64,000 nt of DNA from Coralloluteibacterium thermophilum (lineage in GTDB: Bacteria > Pseudomonadota > Gammaproteobacteria > Xanthomonadales > Xanthomonadaceae): positions 97,832 through 161,831 of the forward strand of contig NZ_JBHSGG010000033.1 of NCBI RefSeq assembly GCF_042654365.1, read 5' to 3'. The notes under the pieces were generated by a model that saw only the letters and a program-made list of their open reading frames with translations, had not been told where the DNA came from and searched no databases. The position numbers were made by a program, and so were the translations under genes. Numbering within the stretch: the stretch's first letter is position 1; each line of letters opens with the position of its first letter. Of this stretch, positions 58,683 to 64,000 are shown piece by piece.

Positions 58683-59045
58683 TCACCCGGCCGCCGCTCC
58701 CGACTCCCGACGCGCCGCGACGACCAGCGGCGCCAGTTCCCGCCAAGGGTAGCGTCGCGCCTCGAACCACGACATCCGCAGCAACGGGCGTCGCCGCGCG
58801 ACGATGGACGCCACCAGCCACGCCTCGTCGAAACCATCCCACACGCCGGTTACGGCATGGATGTTCCACCGCAGCACCGGGTGGACCTCGTCGAAGAGGA
58901 TGCGCTGCAACTGCGAAAGCCCGAAGGGCGACGCCGCACACACCGCCGCCACACGCCGCCAGCCCGGCTCCGTATCGAGATAGAGCTCGCTGAGCGCGAC
59001 CCAGACCGGGCGGCGGAGCTCCAGTTCGGCAGGCGAAAAGCGCAT
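58683..59045 (-). CDS. DUF7079-like hypothetical protein
   Basis: A cytoplasmic protein of about 120 residues. RRPVWVALSELYLDTEPGWRRVAAVCAASPFGLSQLQRILFDEVHPVLRWN resembles DUF7079, a small helical family. The start is ambiguous: MRFSPAELE (59045), one of two ATGs in MHPSMM further upstream. I chose the one nearest the conserved VW.ALSELYLDTE core. No clear operon partner is seen. Confidence 0.6.
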   Translation of the reverse strand: MRFSPAELELRRPVWVALSELYLDTEPGWRRVAAVCAASPFGLSQLQRILFDEVHPVLRWNIHAVTGVWDGFDEAWLVASIVARRRPLLRMSWFEARRYPWRELAPLVVAARRESGAAAG

Positions 59046-59107
59046 CGCCCGGGTACGGGATCGAAGGGCCATCATGGACGGATGCATGGGCGAACCATCA
59101 GGGGCAC

Positions 59108-59695
59108 CTACTTCGATATTGAAATGGCGACGACGACAACCGGAACGGCAGCCAGAAGAAGGACGCCGTCGGCTGCAACCGTGAGGGGCGAAAGCAGAAG
59201 GAGCGCCCAGCTCCGAGGTGCCGTCACTGGCACTGTATAGGACTTGTTCAACCTGTACGAATCGAGCAGCTCGATGTCCGGATTCTTCCTGTAGCGCTTC
59301 CCGACAAGCCTGATTCCCCGGGAAAGGCGGCCGTCCATTGACCTCTGGAAGCCGAGCGAAATGGCTTCCGCCTCGACGTCCTCGTCCTCCTCAGAAAGCC
59401 AAAGCGTGACCGATCCGTACACGGCATTGTCCCGATCCACATCGAACATGGAGACGTTCGCCGTCACCCTGCTGTGTATGCTGCTCCCTATGACTGCGGC
59501 CAAATCATGCGCGTCCGCGAAGACATAGTCGTAGTCGGAGCCGACGAACGCGATCTTCTCCATGTCGGAAGACATCAGCACGGCATCCACGCGCTCCTGC
59601 CAACGGGACTCGCGAAGCGCGTACGTCAGGCAACCGGAGAGCTCGACCGTCGCCGCACCGACCAGCATCGCAGCGAGCAGATCACGTCTTTTCAC
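59108..59695 (-). CDS. Hypothetical membrane-anchored lipoprotein
   Basis: A 195-residue protein of unknown function. MKRRDLLAAMLVGAATVELSGCLT looks like a Tat-like or lipoprotein signal with a lipobox LSGC (Cys22). A soluble region rich in acidic residues follows, and a hydrophobic C-terminus (WALLLLSPLTVAADGVLLLAAVPVVVVAISISK) forms one or two membrane segments. Base composition is lower in GC than upstream genes, which suggests that the transferred or mobile region starts here. Confidence 0.55.
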   Translation of the reverse strand: MKRRDLLAAMLVGAATVELSGCLTYALRESRWQERVDAVLMSSDMEKIAFVGSDYDYVFADAHDLAAVIGSSIHSRVTANVSMFDVDRDNAVYGSVTLWLSEEDEDVEAEAISLGFQRSMDGRLSRGIRLVGKRYRKNPDIELLDSYRLNKSYTVPVTAPRSWALLLLSPLTVAADGVLLLAAVPVVVVAISISK

Positions 59696-59785
59696 TGACT
59701 CTCCTACGAGAAAAACGGAACAGGACGAAGCGCGCCAGGGAGAGCCCGTCTACCCGGCCACGCATGGCGACAGCGGAGTCGGCGC

Positions 59786-60196
59786 TCAGCCCGCCCCGTC
59801 CCCAGGAACCGCCCCTCTGCGGACCTTCGTGCGACGCCCGCCCTGGAAGGCGCGCACTCCCGGACTGAAGAACAGGTACGCCGAAAACGCCGCCAACAAG
59901 CCCGCAATGATGCCGAACTGTGCCGCGGCACCCGGACTCACCGGGAACACCGCGATGATGTCAGCCAGAATAATCAGCGCACTGAGTCCACACAGGACCG
60001 CCAGGATATTGCCCGCCACCCTGCTTCCCCGAAGCACGAAGAAGAACAGCAGGCCCGAGAGCGCGAAGCGCCCCAGAACGACGGGAGCGAAATTGACCAT
60101 GAGCAGCCATGCGAGGTACGCCATGTAGGCCACTGCGGCTACGACAAGAATGAGCGGCGGCTTGTCTTCCAACTCCAGCTTCCCGATAACAACCAT
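59786..60196 (-). CDS. Multi-helix membrane protein, probable terminal integron cassette
   Basis: A 136-residue protein with four predicted membrane helices (PPLILVVAAVAYMAYLAWLLM, VLGRFALSGLLFFFVL, ILAVLCGLSALIILADIIAVF, FGIIAGLLAAFSAYLFF) and a basic tail. No family is recognised. Its start lies five bases left of the attC-like site at 60201, the position expected of the next cassette in the array. No attC follows it on the left, so it may be the last cassette or the chromosomal edge. Confidence 0.6.
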   Translation of the reverse strand: MVVIGKLELEDKPPLILVVAAVAYMAYLAWLLMVNFAPVVLGRFALSGLLFFFVLRGSRVAGNILAVLCGLSALIILADIIAVFPVSPGAAAQFGIIAGLLAAFSAYLFFSPGVRAFQGGRRTKVRRGAVPGDGAG

Positions 60197-60200
60197 GCGC

Positions 60201-60261
60201 GCTGAGCGCCCGAGTTGAGCCGACCCGCAGACCGGGTTCGGCTTGAATCACCTGTCAGGGC
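60201..60261 (-). repeat. attC site A, degenerate
   Basis: Reads GCTGAGCGCCCGAGTTGAGC at the left, a GACCCGCAGACCGGGTTC centre, and TTGAATCACCTGTCAGGG at the right. The layout and the paired GAGCCG/CGGCTTGAA arms match the other sites, but the core triplets are eroded (TGTCAGG in place of GTTAGG). It overlaps the stop of the DUF4262 gene, as the outer core normally does. Confidence 0.6.
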
Positions 60262-60722
60262 GCGTCACCGGATGCCACGCCCGCGAGAAGCGGTTGACTG
60301 CGGCGGAACGCGTCATCAGCCTCCGGGTCCCATGGCCAAACGCCCGATGTGCTGGGCCAGATGAGCTGCAACGCCTCGAAGTCTGTCCCTCCGTGCAGCC
60401 AATGGGCGGAGCGCATGTACTCCTTGCGGTGATGACGATCGACCGGGCCGAACTGTACCGCAAAGCCCTCCAGGAACCCGGAATACGGAACTCCTTGAGA
60501 AAAGCGGTCACCCGCCTGAACCCGTCGGTTGTACTCATTCACGAGCCAGTGGCTGATCTTCGAGCCCAACCCGACAACGATCAACTCGGGAGCACCGGCA
60601 GATCTGACGATGCCGATGGAGTAGGAGAACGGCGGGCCCTCACCGTCCGGATCAAAGACAGAGGTAACACTACAGCCGTACTCGTCGATATGAGCGAGTA
60701 TGTTGCGCTCGTAATCGTTCAT
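60255..60722 (-). CDS. DUF4262 protein, integron cassette gene
   Basis: A 155-residue cytoplasmic protein. The NDYERNILAHIDEYGCSVTSVFDPDGEGPPFSYSIGI opening and SGAPELIVVGL-like region match DUF4262, small proteins of unknown function often found in mobile regions. The ATG is set at MNDYERN, which follows attC-like site B. It is flanked by site A on its 3' side, the standard cassette layout. Confidence 0.8.
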   Translation of the reverse strand: MNDYERNILAHIDEYGCSVTSVFDPDGEGPPFSYSIGIVRSAGAPELIVVGLGSKISHWLVNEYNRRVQAGDRFSQGVPYSGFLEGFAVQFGPVDRHHRKEYMRSAHWLHGGTDFEALQLIWPSTSGVWPWDPEADDAFRRSQPLLAGVASGDAP

Positions 60723-60730
60723 CAGCACCC

Positions 60731-60791
60731 CAAGCACCTGAATTGAGCCGGCCCGCAAAACAGCTTCAGCTTGAACGAGCCATCAGCCACG
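60731..60791 (-). repeat. attC site B, degenerate
   Basis: The left part CAAGCACCTGAATTGAGCCG and the right part CAGCTTGAACGAGCCATCAG keep the attC outline. Core triplets are lost and the pairing of inner arms is weak. A further core-like GCGTCGCTAGG lies at 60826, next to the PH-domain gene stop, so the true site may be longer. Confidence 0.4.
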
Positions 60792-60831
60792 CCCCATTTC
60801 ATCCACACCTCAAGGTTCCACATGAGCGTCG

Positions 60832-61215
60832 CTAGGCCGGCTTCGCCTGGAGTACTGCATCCGCAATGAGTTTGTCGAGACGGCGGACGTCTATGCCTTT
60901 GTTGAGGTTGACCTTTATATGACCCGCCTTGGTCCAAAGCTCAATCTCCGAGTTAAAGTTGAACATGCCATGCCCGTTTTCGGACGACCACATGAAGATC
61001 GACGAATAGGGTAGCGAATAGATCTCTACTTTTTTTCCAGTGAAACCTTGAGCATCCCTGACGATAAGGCGCTTGTTTGTAAAGACGGCCGCATCCCGGA
61101 ACGTCTTGTACGCCGCAATGGCCGTTTCGCCAGCGACCAGGATATCATTTACGTCATTTGGGATCGGACATTCCGACACTAAGGCCCAGGCCAGAATTCC
61201 AGCGGTCTCTGCCAT
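60832..61215 (-). CDS. Bacterial PH-domain (bPH_1) protein, integron cassette gene
   Basis: A 127-residue protein. FTNKRLIVRDAQGFTGKKVEIYSLPYSSIFMWSSENGHGMFNFNSEIELWTKAGHIKVNLNKGIDVRRLDKLI matches the bacterial PH domain (PF08000), often found in stress or lipid-related proteins. The ATG follows a strong GGGGGAG ribosome-binding site. There is no transmembrane segment. It lies between attC sites C and B, both on the array strand. Confidence 0.85.
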   Translation of the reverse strand: MAETAGILAWALVSECPIPNDVNDILVAGETAIAAYKTFRDAAVFTNKRLIVRDAQGFTGKKVEIYSLPYSSIFMWSSENGHGMFNFNSEIELWTKAGHIKVNLNKGIDVRRLDKLIADAVLQAKPA

Positions 61216-61253
61216 ATCTTGCTCCCCCTTGAGTGGCCGGATTGTTAGCGCCG

Positions 61254-61313
61254 GCCTGACGCCTGATTTAAGCCGACCCGCGAAGAGGCATCGGCTTTGA
61301 CGAATCGTTAGGC
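61254..61313 (-). repeat. attC site C
   Basis: A 60-bp site with outer core GCCTGAC (61254) and inner core GTTAGGC (61307-61313). The arms AAGCCGACCCGCGAA and CATCGGCTT pair imperfectly. A separate GTTAGCG at 61243 may be a remnant of another site. Confidence 0.85.
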
Positions 61314-61512
61314 CCCATGCCCGACAGCCACGTAGTGGCTTTCAGTGAACTCCGAGTCATGCGAGATGCCTGTTACATGCAGGTCGTAGGGGAAGCGCGA
61401 CGTTGCCACAAAAAGTTCACGCCCTTCGCATCACGAAGCCGGACGCCGCCCAGGTAGCGGCAGGTTGCACTAGCAGATTCCGAAGCTGAGCCTGGCACCC
61501 CTACGCATTGCA
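61314..61512. other. Non-coding part of a cassette
   Basis: About 200 bases between attC C and the end of the frameshifted gene hold no convincing open reading frame. A 63-codon frame (61373-61564, minus strand) is open but has an unusual composition and lacks a good start. Confidence 0.5.
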
Positions 61513-61864
61513 CTACAGGATCCGAGCCGAGCGTTGGCCCTGTGGCACCGCCGGGTCCAACCAATCCTCCGTGAGTAGAGGGGTGACCTCCACCGGCGCA
61601 ATGAGGATCAGATCGTGGCGTTCCGTTGGGTTCATGCGCTCTGCTGGCCGCACATGCAAAGTGAAAACCTCAAACTTGAACTCCAAATCCTCCCCCCCGG
61701 ACTGCCAGCTCAACCCAACGACCGTCTGCACATTGCAGGAACAGCTGCGTGCACTTAGCAAAGGGCGGAAATACGCGATATGAAGCAGCTGACACTACGC
61801 CATTTTCGAGCCATTTGAGCGTCGTTAGAGTCTCTGAGTCGGGCGGGAGGTTATAGCTGTTCAT
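61513..61864 (-). pseudogene. Frameshifted integron cassette gene
   Basis: Two open frames join into one protein of about 117 residues if one base of the seven-G run (plus-strand C run at 61692-61698) is ignored. The first frame begins at MNSYNLPPDSETLTTLKW, just after attC D, and reaches RWVELAVRG; the second continues with EDLEFKFEVFTLHVRPAERMNPTERHD. Without the correction the first frame ends soon after the run. It is either a real frameshift or a sequencing error in a homopolymer. No known family was recognised. Confidence 0.65.
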
Positions 61865-61867
61865 GGC

Positions 61868-61927
61868 GCCTAACACCTGAGTTAAGCCGCGCCGCGAAGC
61901 GGCGTCGGTTTGAATGAACTGTTAGGT
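61868..61927 (-). repeat. attC site D
   Basis: Outer core GCCTAAC (61868-61874), inner core GTTAGGT (61921-61927). The arms TTAAGCCGCGCCGC and GCGGCGTCGGTTTGAA pair well around GAA. It overlaps the 3' end of the DUF6998-type gene, so the last residues of that protein are encoded by the site. Confidence 0.95.
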
Positions 61928-62385
61928 CCACACTCCGGTAGGCGTAAGGCCTCGGGCACCTGCGCCATGAGCATACGGAGCTTTGACAGCGACACCGGCC
62001 GCTGCCCATTGCGCTGCATCGCGCCAGCAGCAGACCAAACCAGAGCGCCGGGACCGTTATAGACCTCCGAGGCCTCGCCCTGCTTGGAGAGGTGCAGAAC
62101 GATCAGGTGGTTTGGCTGTTCGCGAAGCGCCACGGAGCTACCCTGCGTGGCTTTGATCTCCACCAGCGCGCCAGAAGGCGCGCGCGCATCATGGCCCCGA
62201 GCCGAATGTGGAAGTAGTGCCAAGCCGTAGCGGTGCGCAGCAATAACCTCGCCAATGCTTCCGACCAAGTGGCCGTCCGGGGTAAACCGCCGACCAGGGA
62301 AAAGCGCCTCTAGCTGCGCAACAAGTGCGTAGAGCTGACCTACTAAGCTAGGCACCTTTTCTACGGGGTGAAGAGGATCGGCCAT
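61882..62385 (-). CDS. DUF6998 (PD-(D/E)XK-like) protein, integron cassette gene
   Basis: A 167-residue protein. GRRFTPDGHLVGSIGEVIAAHRYGLALLPHSARGHDARAPSGALVEIKATQGSSVAL matches DUF6998. The acidic residue in GSIGE, the Asp in HDA and the E-x-K in VEIKAT give a PD-(D/E)XK-like catalytic set. This fold is used by restriction endonucleases and other nucleases, but activity is unproven. The last 13 residues, NSSFKPTPLRGAA, are read from attC site D and are a typical tail of attC-embedded stop codons. Confidence 0.85.
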   Translation of the reverse strand: MADPLHPVEKVPSLVGQLYALVAQLEALFPGRRFTPDGHLVGSIGEVIAAHRYGLALLPHSARGHDARAPSGALVEIKATQGSSVALREQPNHLIVLHLSKQGEASEVYNGPGALVWSAAGAMQRNGQRPVSLSKLRMLMAQVPEALRLPECGPNSSFKPTPLRGAA

Positions 62386-62389
62386 GTGC

Positions 62390-62449
62390 GCCTGATGCCT
62401 GAGTTAAGCCGTGCCGCGAAGCGGCATCGGCTTGAATGAATTGTTAGAT
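62390..62449 (-). repeat. attC site E
   Basis: Outer core GCCTGAT (62390-62396) and inner core GTTAGAT (62443-62449). The arms TTAAGCCGTGCCGC and GCGGCATCGGCTTGAA pair well around GAA. The inner core contains the stop codon of the DUF3775 gene. Confidence 0.95.
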
Positions 62450-62818
62450 TGCAACGCCGAGTTTGCGCGCGCCATCTGATAAATAGGTATGCAGCGGAGT
62501 CTTGGCCGCCAGGTATCTGCAATCTCCCGCGTCACTCGAGCGGATGGCATGGGCCACCAGCGCTGCGAAGTCGTCGCCCGAGTCGCCCCGGCCGAGCCAC
62601 GCCAAAGCGGTGAGCTCCGCCTTTGCCAGGCTGGAAAGGGAATCTATACGGGCTGCTAGGTTTGCTGAGGCAGCTCTCCAGGCGTCCCAAGCAGGACTAG
62701 GAGTTTCACCAAGCTGGTACTCCTCCGGTCTGTCGATCTGTGCTCTGACACTCGCAATGCCAGCGATCTCTTTGATATCATTGGCTGTTAGCTCTTTGAG
62801 TAGCACGGAAGCCTCCAT
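62444..62818 (-). CDS. DUF3775-like protein, integron cassette gene
   Basis: A 124-residue protein. LAKAELTALAWLGRGDSGDDFAALVAHA and AKTPLHTYLSDGARKLG match DUF3775, a small helical family. No function is known. The start MEASVLLKELT lies five bases from the core of site F. The stop is inside site E. Confidence 0.85.
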   Translation of the reverse strand: MEASVLLKELTANDIKEIAGIASVRAQIDRPEEYQLGETPSPAWDAWRAASANLAARIDSLSSLAKAELTALAWLGRGDSGDDFAALVAHAIRSSDAGDCRYLAAKTPLHTYLSDGARKLGVAI

Positions 62819-62822
62819 TGCA

Positions 62823-62881
62823 ATCTAACGCCTGAGTTAAGTGGAGCCGCGAAGCGGCTTCCACTTGAAGAATTGTTAGGC
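62823..62881 (-). repeat. attC site F
   Basis: Outer core ATCTAAC (62823-62829) and inner core GTTAGGC (62875-62881). The arms TTAAGTGGAGCCGC and GCGGCTTCCACTTGAA pair perfectly around GAA. It ends the two-gene cassette to its right. Confidence 0.95.
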
Positions 62882-62887
62882 CCTTGC

Positions 62888-63433
62888 CTAGGATGCCGCG
62901 CAGTCATAGAGCCGTTGGACCATACTAGCGATTCCGCCCCACGGGAAAGTGCGGAAGAAGACAATCAGGTGCAGAAGAAGAAAAACCCAAGGAACCCAGC
63001 TCTCGATGTGTGAAATGGGGCGGTAGAGCTTTGGGTTGATACCCCTCTGCACTGTATCCCATTCGGCGTCATAGGGACTGATTGGCAGGCGCTTTTCAAT
63101 GTCTTGCACCACCTGCCACTTAGCCGAATTTAGATTCCGATAAGAAATGATGATGTTGTACCAAAACAACGTGAGCATGCAGCCAGCAAGCGCCAGTAGC
63201 CACATGTACTCCGGACTTGACTCAGTTGTTAGGTAGCCAACGAACGCGAGAATTGCGGAATTGACGCTTAGAAAATATGTGTTTGCCGTGGTGCGTCTCT
63301 GGCTGATGCGATCAGCCATCTCGACGTACAGTTTGTACTGATCTAATAGATGGGAGTGCCACTTGTCGTTTGCGGGGTAGGTGGCCCCCTCCTGGATATC
63401 ATTCCAAAGTTTGTTTTTCGGCACGTCAACCAT
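62888..63433 (-). CDS. Small multi-span membrane protein, partner of TIR-like gene
   Basis: A 181-residue protein starting at MVDVPKNKLW; its ATG overlaps the TIR gene stop by one base (TGATG), implying coupled translation. YKLYVEMADRISQRRTTANTYFLSVNSAILAFVGYL is a cytoplasmic helix leading into membrane helix 1; WLLALAGCMLTLFWYNIIISY is helix 2, and WVPWVFLLLHLIVFF near the end is helix 3. The pattern resembles membrane effector proteins, such as SLATT-type or RipA-family (8xMP) proteins, found beside signalling nucleotidases or TIR domains (from memory). It may be the pore-forming effector of a defence pair. Confidence 0.75.
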   Translation of the reverse strand: MVDVPKNKLWNDIQEGATYPANDKWHSHLLDQYKLYVEMADRISQRRTTANTYFLSVNSAILAFVGYLTTESSPEYMWLLALAGCMLTLFWYNIIISYRNLNSAKWQVVQDIEKRLPISPYDAEWDTVQRGINPKLYRPISHIESWVPWVFLLLHLIVFFRTFPWGGIASMVQRLYDCAAS

Positions 63434-63825
63434 CAGCGCCCTCCGTGGATAAGCGTCTTGAGGTTGTCCCACGTCCATTTGTAGAGTTTGTCGCTCGCTG
63501 TGGCGCTAGCTGGTTTAGTGCAGCTCTTGTCCGCGTATGCGGCTAGCAAAAAGTATGGCTTGGATTTTGACTTGGCAATTTCAAGCTCAGCCGAAACGCC
63601 TGATGCAGTGTGCGTTTTCTCTCCGCAAAGGACGACTACAACATCGACGTTGTCCATGCGTCGACGGACCTTCTCTTTCCAGTCTCCGGTCAGGTGCTCT
63701 TTGACCGAAGAGTCTTTGAACTCAAATGGGCTGTCAGGCAGCTTTGCTTGACCGGCCAGCATGATCTTTGCTCCCTCATCATGGTCATAGTCAAAGCTAA
63801 TGAACGCACGTTGCTTTGTCGTCAT
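63433..63825 (-). CDS. TIR-like (DUF1863/MTH538) protein, integron cassette gene
   Basis: A 130-residue protein starting at MTTKQRAFISFDYDHDEGA, preceded by a GGGGGG ribosome-binding site. FISFDYDHD is the first strand of the TIR-like fold, FEFKDSSVKEH and WKEKVRRRMDNVDVVVVLCGEKTHTASGVSAELEIAKSKSKPYFLL follow, with a likely catalytic glutamate in SAELEIA. The fold is that of DUF1863, as in the ThsB protein of Thoeris phage defence, which makes a cyclic-ADPR-like signal. It opens the cassette bounded by sites G and F and is coupled to a membrane-protein gene. Confidence 0.85.
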   Translation of the reverse strand: MTTKQRAFISFDYDHDEGAKIMLAGQAKLPDSPFEFKDSSVKEHLTGDWKEKVRRRMDNVDVVVVLCGEKTHTASGVSAELEIAKSKSKPYFLLAAYADKSCTKPASATASDKLYKWTWDNLKTLIHGGR

Positions 63826-63862
63826 TTGACCCCCCAAAGTTATCGAGAAACAGGCCGCAAGA

Positions 63863-63922
63863 GCCTAACGCCTGAATTAAGCCGACGGGCGAAACCCGTT
63901 CGGGTTGAATGAATAGTTAGAC
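63863..63922 (-). repeat. attC site G
   Basis: Outer core GCCTAAC (63863-63869) and inner core GTTAGAC (63916-63922). The arms AAGCCGACGGGCGAA and CCCGTTCGGGTTGAA pair. It is the rightmost attC in the window. Confidence 0.95.
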
Positions 63923-64000
63923 GTTGCGCCGACAAGGTAACAGCTTAGGCTCAAGCTCCAAGTGCAACGCCCCCATGTACGGGTGTTGCCATGTCCAAGA
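63917..64000 (-). CDS. 3' end of the next cassette gene, truncated at window edge
   Basis: An open frame enters from the right edge and ends at a TAA inside the inner core of site G, reading SWTWQHPYMGALHLELEPKL and on to LPCRRNV. A stop inside the attC core is usual in this array, which favours this frame over the others. The protein family cannot be told from 27 residues. Confidence 0.4.
   Translation of the reverse strand, partial: SWTWQHPYMGALHLELEPKLLPCRRNV

Noticed and set aside
60722..60937. A 71-codon minus-strand frame ending at the DUF4262 start
   Set aside because: It overlaps the degenerate attC B and the end of the PH-domain gene and shows no protein features.
61373..61564. 63-codon minus-strand frame in a cassette
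   Set aside because: No ribosome-binding site, odd composition and a better gene model (the frameshifted ORF) overlaps its upper end.

Overview
The window is a piece of a high-GC gammaproteobacterial chromosome. Gene content points to the Lysobacter/Luteimonas/Xanthomonas group (Lysobacterales): lipoprotein M3 and DUF885 peptidases, an M13 peptidase, a TPR-fused Ser/Thr kinase, REP-like GTAGGAGCGGC palindromes, and an aadA-like type of attC site. This placement is inference from gene content and base composition, not from a marker gene. No rRNA or tRNA gene was recognised.

From 1 to about 59 kb the window is ordinary, densely packed chromosome. The order is: pyrimidine, cell-wall and transport genes in one overlapping operon (pyrD-murB-EamA); an FHA-GGDEF diguanylate cyclase; a PAP2 phosphatase; a large membrane Ser/Thr kinase; ispG; xseA; an aldehyde dehydrogenase and an aldo/keto reductase; a lipoprotein M3 peptidase; an alpha-glucan phosphorylase; a nuclease-toxin plus immunity-like pair; an M13 peptidase; a Tat-exported epimerase; RNA-related genes (thpR, uup, dbpA, rluF); selO, a threonine synthase, an FNT channel and an alcohol dehydrogenase; two metallo-beta-lactamase-fold hydrolases; a DUF885 peptidase; chrA; a penicillin-binding-like serine hydrolase; putP; tspO; and a run of small uncharacterised genes. 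Several intergenic gaps (13.6-14.3, 44.7-45.1, 49.9-50.5, 53.9-54.9 kb) hold long non-coding tandem or mosaic repeats. Two others (12.5 and 33.4 kb) hold inverted pairs of a REP-like palindrome.

From about 59.1 kb the composition changes: GC falls, genes become small and mostly unfamiliar, and all lie on the minus strand. From 60.2 kb to the right edge these genes are separated by about 60-bp attC recombination sites, the signature of an integron gene-cassette array read right to left. The integrase and attI are predicted beyond the right edge. Cassettes carry, from the attI side: a truncated gene; a two-gene cassette (TIR-like DUF1863 protein plus a small multi-span membrane protein, a probable phage-defence pair); a DUF3775 protein; a DUF6998 PD-(D/E)XK-like protein; a frameshifted gene; a bacterial PH-domain protein; a DUF4262 protein; and finally a membrane protein with no further attC. 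The attC sites are well conserved on the right and decayed on the left, as expected of an old, sedentary array. The TIR/membrane cassette is the best candidate for an undescribed system here, followed by the nuclease/immunity pair at 19.3-21.0 kb.
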